The notes below the pieces were generated by a model. It was given only the letters and a program-made list of their open reading frames with translations. It was not told the origin of the DNA and made no database searches. Positions 1-5,123 of a stretch of DNA of 8,381 bases are shown one piece after another. The number at the start of each line of letters is the position of its first letter. Positions within the stretch are counted from its first letter, which is position 1. Origin of the DNA: Gemmatimonadota bacterium (lineage in GTDB: Bacteria > Gemmatimonadota > Gemmatimonadetes > Gemmatimonadales > GWC2-71-9); contig QHVD01000220.1 of the NCBI GenBank assembly GCA_003222235.1, positions 1 through 8,381 of the forward strand, given 5' to 3'. The position numbers were made by a program, and so were the translations under genes.

Positions 1-320
1 GGCAGCATGCCGTCCCTCAATCGCTTCACCATGCGATGGCGGTGGCAGTTCAGCGCGCTCGACGGCCGGTTCACCACCAGCGCCCCGTCGGATTCGAGCG
101 GCATCAGCTGCTCGGAGGCGAGCGAGCCCTGGCACATATTGAGGTACAGCTCGGCCGCCGGCAGGCGCCCGTGCTCGACCTCGAGCTCCGTGGTCTTGGT
201 CACCCGCCACCCCTGCGCCGCGAGCTCGGCGACGGTCGCGTCGAGGATCGCGGTATCATTCACGCGATGCTGCAGCGGGGAATAGGACGGGTTGCGGTAG
301 ATGGCGGCCAGTCGCGACAG
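1..320 (-). CDS. Probable ATP-grasp family protein, N-terminal part (cut by window edge)
   Basis: The open frame runs off the left edge, so only about 106 residues are visible. It begins near a IYRNPSYSP segment, continues through a helix-strand stretch (ILDATVAELAAQGWRV), and holds LYLNMCQGSLASEQL followed by GALVVNRPSSALNCHRHRM. This last block resembles the pre-ATP-grasp segment of ATP-grasp ligases, where a strand ending in V-V-N-x-P precedes a helix with C-x-R/H. The ATP-binding core itself would lie outside the window, so the identification is tentative. The start is uncertain. No ATG or TTG lies between the upstream gene's stop (348-350) and the conserved-looking block. Candidates are CTG at 320 or 311 and GTG at 263. 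I give 320 because the IYRNP segment looks like protein, but GTG at 263 is the only conventional start. The gene follows the nucleotidyltransferase closely and in the same frame. Confidence 0.55.
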   Translation of the reverse strand, partial: MSRLAAIYRNPSYSPLQHRVNDTAILDATVAELAAQGWRVTKTTELEVEHGRLPAAELYLNMCQGSLASEQLMPLESDGALVVNRPSSALNCHRHRMVKRLRDGML

Positions 321-347
321 GGCGCTCTCGCTCTCTGGAGTCTCGTT

Positions 348-1073
348 TCAGGCCTCGCGCGCCGTCAGCCACGCGTTGGCAGTTTCTAGGTCTCGGGGAC
401 GATCGATGTCGATGATGCGCGCCACGTCTACCGCCGCCACCCGGGCCCCTCCCCTGCCCCCCTCCCCGTCGAGCAGCGCCTTCAGAAAGCCGCGCATCCT
501 GTACACACCACGGGCGAGCGCCTGCGCGGCGGCGGCGCGGGCAGCGGCGCTCAAGCCGTAAACGCCGCCCGTGACGCACGGGGGCTGAATCGGCTCGTCG
601 CTGACGGCGCGCACGAGACCTCCCTCGTGCCGGTTCACGTATACAGGAGACTCATCGTCCACGTAGCCGGTCACAGCGAGCACGGCATCGGCGCCATCGG
701 CCAGGTGCCGCTCCACCGCACCGTACACCGCGCGCCAATCCTCGGCCCGCATCACCGTGTCCACCATGCTGCAGCAGACGGGCCCCGGCGGAACCGCCCG
801 GAGCCCCTCGACGAGCGTGTGGAGCGAGGAGGGAGTCCGGCATTCCACCACTGTAAAGGGCGCCCGAAACCGCTGCGCGTCAAGCAAGCGCCGCACGCTC
901 GGGGAATCCGCGCGGATTGCGCAGGCGAGGCTCTCGCATCCGAGGGCGTCGAACGTCTGGAGAAGCCGCAGGATTTGCGGCTTGCCCGCGACGTCGACCA
1001 GCGGCTTTGGGATCGGGATGCCGGCCGCGGCGAGCCGCGACCCCTCTCCGGCCGCGAGGATGAGCGCCTGCAT
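348..1073 (-). CDS. MobA/RfbA-like nucleotidyltransferase (NTP transferase)
   Basis: The 241-residue protein has the GT-A-like Rossmann fold signature of nucleotidyltransferases that join an NTP to a phosphorylated sugar or alcohol and release pyrophosphate. Residues 5-13 read ILAAGEGSR, the G-rich nucleotide-binding loop ending in the conserved Arg13. Lys23 lies in PKPL and is followed by GKP at 30-32. Asp105 in SMVDTV is in the position of the metal-binding aspartate. The C-terminus has RIIDIDRPRDLETA, typical of this family. No hexapeptide-repeat acyltransferase domain is attached. The substrate cannot be read from sequence. The ATG (1073-1071) directly abuts the TAG stop of the HAD gene (1076-1074) with no gap, so the two are almost certainly co-translated. 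The partner phosphatase and the downstream ATP-grasp-like gene suggest a small-molecule or glycan biosynthetic module. The fold call is firm, the pathway is inference. Confidence 0.88.
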   Translation of the reverse strand: MQALILAAGEGSRLAAAGIPIPKPLVDVAGKPQILRLLQTFDALGCESLACAIRADSPSVRRLLDAQRFRAPFTVVECRTPSSLHTLVEGLRAVPPGPVCCSMVDTVMRAEDWRAVYGAVERHLADGADAVLAVTGYVDDESPVYVNRHEGGLVRAVSDEPIQPPCVTGGVYGLSAAARAAAAQALARGVYRMRGFLKALLDGEGGRGGARVAAVDVARIIDIDRPRDLETANAWLTAREA

Positions 1074-1751
1074 CTACTCGAGAACCCCCTCGATGTCCGG
1101 GAGGCGGGTAATGCGCGCGGTGGGCACGACCCCGGCCGGCGCCGCTCGCTCCGGCGGCGCGACCCAACAGGTCCGCATTCCGAGCTCGGCCGCCGCACGG
1201 ATGTCCGCTTCGAAATTGTCCCCCACCATCCAGGCGTCTTCCGCCGCGGCCCGAAGCGCGAACAGCGTCTCGGCGAAGATGCGGGGGTCCGGCTTCGCCG
1301 CGCCAATCACGCTCGAATCGCTGACGGCAGCGAACAATCTCGCCAGGCCGAGCTCCTCCAAACAAGGCACGAGATTCCCCGAGAAATTCGATACGATCCC
1401 GAGGCGATAGCGGCGCGCCAGGCGCTCCAACACGGGCCGGTTGCGCGCCACGGCCGCACGTGCCTCCCCGTAGAACAGCTCGGACATCCGGTGCGCATCG
1501 ACCCGCGGGCGGTCGGGCACGAGCTCGAGTAGCAGCCGCACTTCCGCCTCGATCGTGTCCCGAAAGCCCAGCCCGCGGATCTCGGGAAGCCGCGCCAGCG
1601 CCCGGTCCGCGGCCTGGACCAACCGCTCGAACGATGCGTACTCGAGCGACCCGCCCTCGGCACGGTAAGCGGCGTGCAACCGCGGGCTCCAGTGAACGCC
1701 ATCCGCGTCCAGCGTGCCGCCGAAGTCGAACAGGACCACATCGGACTTCAC
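1074..1751 (-). CDS. HAD superfamily hydrolase (phosphatase-like)
   Basis: The 225-residue protein shows the four HAD motifs. Motif I is LFDFGGTLD at 7-15 with nucleophile Asp9. Motif II is IVSNFSG at 119-125 (Ser121). Motif III is Lys153 in AAKPDPRIF. Motif IV is MVGDNFEADI at 176-184 with Asp178 and Asp183. A helical cap region (about 20-105) fits subclass I. The usual second aspartate of motif I (D-x-D) is Gly11 here. This DFGGT variant recurs in the superfamily and leaves phosphatase activity open, although Asp15 and Asp17 lie nearby. It is probably a cytoplasmic phosphohydrolase that acts with the adjoining nucleotidyltransferase. The start is GTG at 1751. It lies inside a repeat arm whose purine-rich sequence (GGGGACAGGG on the coding strand) doubles as the ribosome binding site. 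An internal GTG four codons later is possible but would trim motif I. Confidence 0.88.
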   Translation of the reverse strand: MKSDVVLFDFGGTLDADGVHWSPRLHAAYRAEGGSLEYASFERLVQAADRALARLPEIRGLGFRDTIEAEVRLLLELVPDRPRVDAHRMSELFYGEARAAVARNRPVLERLARRYRLGIVSNFSGNLVPCLEELGLARLFAAVSDSSVIGAAKPDPRIFAETLFALRAAAEDAWMVGDNFEADIRAAAELGMRTCWVAPPERAAPAGVVPTARITRLPDIEGVLE

Positions 1752-1767
1752 CCCCTGTCCCCGTCTC
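1746..1767. repeat. Third copy of the C-rich repeat arm, covering the HAD start
   Basis: This 22-nt stretch matches the palindrome arm at 1777-1798 at 19 of 22 positions in direct orientation. Differences fall at 1747, 1758 and 1763. On the coding strand it reads as GGGGACAGGGGGTGAAG in its centre, so it contains both the likely Shine-Dalgarno sequence and the GTG start of the HAD gene. It may be a decayed or duplicated arm of the neighbouring element. Confidence 0.6.
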
Positions 1768-1776
1768 TCCGGGCGG

Positions 1777-1865
1777 CCTCACCCCCTGACCCCCTCTCCG
1801 TTCCGGAGAAGGGGGAGGCGATGAGTTCCCCCTCTCCCGAAGGGAGAGGGGGACAGGGGGTGAGG
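1777..1865. repeat. 89-bp palindromic intergenic element (MITE/REP-like)
   Basis: Arms at 1777-1799 and 1843-1865 are inverted repeats of 23 nt with one mismatch (A at 1789 against T). The arms begin CCTCACCCCCTG. The interior holds a perfect 11-bp hairpin at 1828-1852 and a purine-rich run at 1803-1818. Composition is strongly strand-asymmetric within each arm. No transposase and no obvious target-site duplication are seen. It lies between the stop of the His-rich exported protein and the HAD start. It looks like a non-autonomous repeat of the kind dispersed in high-GC genomes, but copy number cannot be seen here. Confidence 0.7.
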
Positions 1866-1880
1866 ACCCGAGAGCGGGTC
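1828..1880 (-). terminator. Tandem hairpins after the exported His-rich protein gene
   Basis: On the transcript the first hairpin (1880-1865) is GACCCG-CTCT-CGGGTC, starting inside the stop codon. The second (1852-1828) is an 11-bp perfect stem, CCCCCTCTCCC with its complement around a TTC loop. The sequence that follows (AACTCATC) has no U tract, so this is not a classic intrinsic terminator. It could act as a 3' end stabiliser or a Rho-assisted terminator. The second hairpin is also part of the palindromic repeat. Confidence 0.45.
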
Positions 1881-2922
1881 AGCGGCGGCCGGCCATCTCC
1901 ATCGCGTGTCCCCCGGAGAGCCGCATGTAGTGCCGGAAGTCCACCTGATAGAGAGAGTCGCCGCGCTCGGCCGACGGCCATTCCCCCCGGCGGTCGGGGA
2001 CGAAGAGACCGCCGACCACGCCCATCCCTGCATCGGGGAGGCTGTGGCCCGTCGGGTTGTCGTAGTACACGGTCACGCGGTACTTGTGGCTCGGCACGAT
2101 GTGGACGCCGAGGTGAGTCCAGCCGTACAGCCGACTCACGGGCACCGAGACCAGATGTCCGGTCGAATCCCGCACCGGCGTGGCGCGGTAGATCACCTCG
2201 CCCGTGGTGGCGTCGGCGAACTCGATCTGCTGACCCAGCTCGTGGAAGTGACCGCCGAGGCCGACGATCGTCCCAGGCAGAGCCGGGCTCGCCTCGTACG
2301 AGCGGGACGAGCGGCCCGGCGGCAGGTCGAACGATTTGTCGCCCGCCGGAAACGCCACATCCAGCTGCCACGGCGAGGCCCGAAACAGCGGCCACGGCCA
2401 GCCGGAGGGTGTGAAGAACATGACGAGCCGGACTCGCGCCCCGTGGTACGTCTCAGCGGTCAGGTTCTCGAGCATGGCGCTCGCGACCATGTGCTCGCCC
2501 GTGTTCACGGGCAGACCGAACAGGAGCCACGGCAGCCGGATCGGCCCGGTCTCCTGCCCCGCCGCGAGGAGGCGACGCGAGATCGGGAGGAACAGCTCTC
2601 GATGATCCGGGTCGATGAGGTTGAAGTGGTGCAGCAGCTGGCGCGGGAGTGCGTTGCCTGCGCTGTCCATCACCTCGACGCGGAAGCCGTACAGCGAGCC
2701 GGTCGCTGGGACCTCGAGCGTGGCCACGGCCGGCTGGGCGATCATGTGATGGGGCGTATTGGCCGGCAGGTCCATCGGCGCGAGCTCGATCACCAGGGCG
2801 CTGGCCCTCTGGTCGAGGAAAATGCGCGCGGAGCCGGGGTCGGCCGGTCGCGCGGGACCGCGCCCGTCTCCTGCGCGCAGCATCACGAGCAGGGCGAGCG
2901 GCCATAAGCAGGGCGCTTTCAC
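1879..2922 (-). CDS. Exported His-rich protein, possible copper-binding PHM-like fold
   Basis: The 347-residue protein is not one I can name with certainty. It starts with a signal peptide (MKAPCLWPLALLVMLRAGDG). The mature part is beta-rich and carries clustered histidines: HHM at 58-60, HH at 98-99, His107, His144, His160, H-x-H at 225-227 (GGHFHELG), His270, His274, His293 and Met300 (DAGMGVVGG). A histidine pair, a later H-x-H and a Met about 73 residues after it follow the order and rough spacing of the two copper sites of peptidylglycine alpha-hydroxylating monooxygenase. Plant SURNod19-type proteins also come to mind. The copper assignment is inference. GTG at 2922 is chosen because it places the signal peptide first and sits 8 nt after a good -10 box. 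An ATG at 2982 would lie upstream of the promoter and add residues with no signal-like character. There is no Shine-Dalgarno sequence. Confidence 0.75.
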   Translation of the reverse strand: MKAPCLWPLALLVMLRAGDGRGPARPADPGSARIFLDQRASALVIELAPMDLPANTPHHMIAQPAVATLEVPATGSLYGFRVEVMDSAGNALPRQLLHHFNLIDPDHRELFLPISRRLLAAGQETGPIRLPWLLFGLPVNTGEHMVASAMLENLTAETYHGARVRLVMFFTPSGWPWPLFRASPWQLDVAFPAGDKSFDLPPGRSSRSYEASPALPGTIVGLGGHFHELGQQIEFADATTGEVIYRATPVRDSTGHLVSVPVSRLYGWTHLGVHIVPSHKYRVTVYYDNPTGHSLPDAGMGVVGGLFVPDRRGEWPSAERGDSLYQVDFRHYMRLSGGHAMEMAGRR

Positions 2923-2930
2923 AGCGGGGT

Positions 2931-2960
2931 ATTGTAACCGGGCCCGTGCGACGCACACAA
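2931..2960 (-). promoter_or_regulatory. Sigma70-like promoter for a leaderless transcript
   Basis: On the minus strand TTGTGT (2960-2955) is followed after 18 nt by TACAAT (2936-2931). TACAAT differs from the consensus -10 at one position. The -35 matches TTGACA at three to four positions. The GTG start lies 8 nt after the -10 box, so initiation at the usual distance would fall on or beside the start codon. This agrees with the lack of a ribosome binding site. It is the clearest promoter in the window. Confidence 0.6.
2946..2956. promoter_or_regulatory. Short dyad in the promoter spacer
   Basis: GTGCG-A-CGCAC forms a perfect 5+5 dyad between the -35 and -10 boxes, overlapping the last two bases of the -35. 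A protein bound here would block RNA polymerase, so it is a possible repressor site. It is short enough to arise by chance in GC-rich DNA. Confidence 0.3.
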
Positions 2961-2980
2961 GGCACGGGGATCCACGTGCC
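2961..2980. promoter_or_regulatory. 20-bp dyad abutting the -35 box (candidate operator)
   Basis: On the coding strand the site reads GGCACGTGGATCCCCGTGCC. Its two 10-nt halves are inverted repeats with one mismatch. It touches the -35 hexamer with no gap, and its centre is about 46 nt upstream of the expected transcript start. That position is used by many activators that contact RNA polymerase. The regulator is unknown. Confidence 0.45.
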
Positions 2981-3000
2981 ACGAACCAGGATTGGGATAT

Positions 3001-3123
3001 GAGGGACTGAAGTCCCTGCTCGGCCGCGGTGCGTCCTGAAGGACGCCTTCCGCTCGGAGCCCGCGGCTAAAAACCGCGTCCTTCAGGACGCGCTCCCTGG
3101 CCGAGCAGGGAGTTCAGTCCCTC
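3001..3123. repeat. 123-bp nested palindromic element (REP/MITE-like), likely transcript end
   Basis: Outer arms at 3001-3025 and 3099-3123 are 25-nt inverted repeats with one mismatch (3012). Inner arms at 3031-3046 and 3076-3091 are perfect 16-nt inverted repeats, and each is itself a small hairpin (GCGTCC-TGAA-GGACGC). The centre holds CGCGG-CTAAAAA-CCGCG (3062-3078). Transcribed RNA could fold either as one long stem or as several small hairpins. It lies 22 bp past the stop of the alpha/beta-hydrolase gene and before the next promoter, so it probably ends or insulates the upstream operon. No coding capacity and no clear target-site duplication are seen. The text-like modular structure resembles dispersed palindromic repeats of environmental high-GC bacteria. 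Confidence 0.8.
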
Positions 3124-3145
3124 CTACACACCGCCGGGCGGGGGA

Positions 3146-4033
3146 TCAGGGAGCCGCTGACGCGAGGGGTGGCGCGACGCGCCGGACCGCGGCCACGACC
3201 GCACCGGGTTGCTCCTCCTGGAGGAAGCTGCCGGCGCCCGGCACGGTGTCCGCCGTGAACGCGGGAAGCGACTGCGCCAGGAGGGTCACCTCGGCGGGCG
3301 GCGGGCCGCCCTTGTGCGGCGCGCCGCCGAGCAGCAGCAGCACCGGACAGGCGATCTGCGCGAGGTGCGGTCGCAGCCGCTCGCGCTCACGCGCCCGCGC
3401 CATGCCGACGTACGCCTTGAGCGTGCCGTCGAGATCCCGCGCCGCACCGGCGGTGTACCCGTCCACGACTTCGTCACTCACCCAGCTGGCATCGCCGGAT
3501 GCCTCGATCAGGTTCTTGCGGATCTTCTTGCGGATGAGCCCCATGCCGCCAAACAGCTTGATCCACGGCGCGAGCTGCATCGCTCGGCGGAATCCAGGCG
3601 TCGCCGCGGCCTCGGCCGGGCCCCCTTCGAGCGAGATGATGCCACGCACCAGGTCCGGGCGCCGGTAGGCGAGCCGGTACGCGATCGACGCGCTCGTCTG
3701 GTGGGCGATGACGAGAGCCCGCTGCACGCCCAGGTGATCGAGCGCCGCGGCGATCCGGTCGGCTTGTGCCGTGAGACAGTAGTCGGCGTGCTCGGGGCGA
3801 CCCGAGCTCCCCACGCCGAGTGGCTCGATGACGAGAGTGCGATAGCCCGCCGCCGTGAGAAGCGGGACCACCTTCCGGTAAGCGAACGCGGATCCGAACA
3901 GCCCGGGGATCAGGACTACGGGCGCTGCGGCTACGGCTCCCGCCTCGGTAACCTGCAGAGATTCGGCAGGCGACACGGCTAAAGGAAAGGCATGCGAGCT
4001 GTCGGCGAGCATGACCAGCGCGAGCAACCACAT
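3146..4033 (-). CDS. Exported alpha/beta-hydrolase-fold protein lacking the catalytic triad
   Basis: The 295-residue protein has the core of the alpha/beta-hydrolase fold. VVLIPGLFGSAFAYRKVVPLL (39-59) holds the oxyanion-hole strand, PLGVGSSGRP (71-80) the following loop, and IAHQTSASIAYRLAYRRPD the nucleophile elbow and helix. At the elbow the usual G-x-S-x-G reads AHQTS, so Gln112 takes the place of the serine. The His position in VPGAGSFLQEEQP is Ser269. The acid loop LLGGAPHKGGPPPAE (234-248) has no aspartate at the usual place. All three triad positions are therefore changed, while the surrounding sequence is well kept. The first residues (MWLLALVMLADSSHA) look like a signal peptide but lack a positive charge. 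The ATG is the only start after an in-frame TGA at 4064, and GGGACGGGGG lies 4 nt before it. It may be a binding or structural protein, or use unusual chemistry. Confidence 0.85.
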   Translation of the reverse strand: MWLLALVMLADSSHAFPLAVSPAESLQVTEAGAVAAAPVVLIPGLFGSAFAYRKVVPLLTAAGYRTLVIEPLGVGSSGRPEHADYCLTAQADRIAAALDHLGVQRALVIAHQTSASIAYRLAYRRPDLVRGIISLEGGPAEAAATPGFRRAMQLAPWIKLFGGMGLIRKKIRKNLIEASGDASWVSDEVVDGYTAGAARDLDGTLKAYVGMARARERERLRPHLAQIACPVLLLLGGAPHKGGPPPAEVTLLAQSLPAFTADTVPGAGSFLQEEQPGAVVAAVRRVAPPLASAAP

Positions 4034-4063
4034 ATGGCCCCCGTCCCAGCGACTTCGCGTTTG

Positions 4064-4612
4064 TCACGAGCACCCGGACGGGGGCGCACCACACCGGGCT
4101 CGCGAATGGAATCTGCGGCCGCGCCCACCGACGCCGACGGCCAGGATTGCGATGCTCGCGACAAGCAGGACCGGCGTCGGAATCGGCACCAGTACGCCGA
4201 AGCCTGCGATCAGGAGCAGTCGGGGGAATCGCCCCAGCGCGATCGCGCCGAGGAACCGCGGCATGGGATACCCCCCGAGCGGCGCCAGGATCCGGACGGC
4301 GGAATCGGGAATCGGCGAGAAGATGACCAACGCCGTCGTCCAGAACGGTGCGCGCAGGAACGCGGCGATGCTCCAGCGCACGCTGCGCCGCTGCCACAAC
4401 CCCGCCAACGCCGGCCGCGCGGCGGCCCAATCGACCAGGCGGTAGTTCACCGCTTCGGCGAGCGAGGCGCCGAGCGTTCCGACCACGGCGAGCAGCCACG
4501 CGGGGTAGTAGCGCGCGTAGTAGAGCAAGGTCGCCTCGAACGCCGTCGGCAGGAGCGGCGAGAGCGGGCCGTGCACGAATACGGCGATCAGCACGAAAGT
4601 GAGGAGCTTCAC
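4064..4612 (-). CDS. Small VTT/DedA-like integral membrane protein
   Basis: The 182-residue protein is strongly hydrophobic, with membrane segments near 3-22, 37-57, 92-112, 119-141 and 143-161. The stretch FSPIPDSAVRILAPLGGYPMPRFLGAIALGRFPR (98-131) resembles the re-entrant loop and following helix of VTT (SNARE-associated/DedA-like) proteins, which are thought to move lipids or act in membrane homeostasis. The protein is shorter than typical DedA members and ends in a basic tail. The start is GTG at 4612, in a GTGA overlap with the stop of the upstream gene and with no separate ribosome binding site, so translation probably restarts there. Longer upstream readings overlap the neighbouring gene and lack membrane character. 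The family call is moderate and the function inferred. Confidence 0.75.
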   Translation of the reverse strand: MKLLTFVLIAVFVHGPLSPLLPTAFEATLLYYARYYPAWLLAVVGTLGASLAEAVNYRLVDWAAARPALAGLWQRRSVRWSIAAFLRAPFWTTALVIFSPIPDSAVRILAPLGGYPMPRFLGAIALGRFPRLLLIAGFGVLVPIPTPVLLVASIAILAVGVGGRGRRFHSRARCGAPPSGCS

Positions 4613-5067
4613 AAGACGCGGGCGCCGTAGCGCCAGGCGACGAGCGCGAACACCGCGCCCTCGAGGATCCAGGCCCACGGCTGGCGGTAGTAGCCCGCGT
4701 ACATCGCGCGGCCCCAGTAGCCGGTGTTCTTCCAAAGGTTGAGCGAGAAGCGCCGCCGGCTGAACGGGAGCAGCAGGGGAATGCCGCTGTCGGTCGGCAG
4801 GTCGGCCGCGACGTGGGCGACGATGCTCGCGAGCGCCAGGCCGCCGAGCCAGGGGCCGAACAGCGCCGCCGCGACGGCGCCGACGATGCCGCAGAACGCC
4901 AGGCTGTGGCTCCACGTCCCGTGGAAGTCCGGCTTCGCCCAACCGGCGCGGATCACGAGCGAGTCCGCGTTGGGGAGGAGTTGTGCCGCGCCCACGACGG
5001 CGAACGTCTCGGGCCGCGGGTCGAGCGAGGCGATCGCGAGGGCGATGCCGAGATGGCCGAATTGCAT
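4609..5067 (-). CDS. YdjM/DUF457-type membrane-bound metal-dependent hydrolase-like protein
   Basis: The 152-residue protein has the pattern of the YdjM/DUF457 family, inner membrane proteins annotated as metal-dependent hydrolases without a known substrate. His5 sits in FGHLG near the start. LLPNADSL holds Asp35. HGTWSHSLAFC holds His49 and His54. IVAHVAADLPTDSGIPLLLPFSRRRFSL holds His85 and Asp89. These are the usual putative metal ligands, and hydrophobic segments lie between them (about 57-84 and 132-144). ATG at 5067 is preferred over one at 5097 because GGGAG lies 6 nt before it and the conserved H-x-G block begins immediately. The ribosome binding site is part of a hairpin. The gene follows the BTAD regulator by 56 nt and overlaps the VTT gene by 4 nt, so both membrane proteins are probably made together. 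Confidence 0.85.
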   Translation of the reverse strand: MQFGHLGIALAIASLDPRPETFAVVGAAQLLPNADSLVIRAGWAKPDFHGTWSHSLAFCGIVGAVAAALFGPWLGGLALASIVAHVAADLPTDSGIPLLLPFSRRRFSLNLWKNTGYWGRAMYAGYYRQPWAWILEGAVFALVAWRYGARVL

Positions 5068-5098
5068 CGTGTCTCCCGGTCGAATGTCCGGGGACACG
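5068..5098 (-). promoter_or_regulatory. Hairpin covering the ribosome binding site of the YdjM-like gene
   Basis: In transcript order CGTGTC-CCCGG pairs with CCGGG-A-GACACG around an 8-nt loop (ACATTCGA). This gives an 11-bp stem with one bulged A. The GGGAG ribosome binding site lies in the 3' strand of the stem and the ATG follows directly, so the folded form should hide the initiation site. It could be a translational control element or an RNA processing site between the regulator and membrane genes. Confidence 0.5.
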
Positions 5099-5123
5099 TT
5101 CGCATCAGGCCTTCAAGCCATCG

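Noticed and set aside
627..1532. A 301-residue plus-strand open frame opposite the nucleotidyltransferase and HAD genes
   Set aside because: It has low-complexity Arg/His-rich content and no motifs, while the minus strand has clear catalytic motifs in both genes.
1777..1865. Possible CRISPR-like or tandem repeat array
   Set aside because: Only one inverted pair and one diverged direct copy exist, with no regular spacers.
1748..2395. A 215-residue minus-strand frame running through the palindromic repeat
   Set aside because: It is an out-of-frame shadow of the exported His-rich protein and then reads through the repeat.
3001..3123. Possible intact insertion sequence
   Set aside because: The whole palindrome is 123 bp with no coding capacity, and no transposase or clear target duplication flanks it.
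3474..4499. A 341-residue minus-strand frame over the hydrolase and VTT genes
   Set aside because: It is Arg-rich with no domain, and a different frame there has a clear alpha/beta-hydrolase fold and membrane segments.
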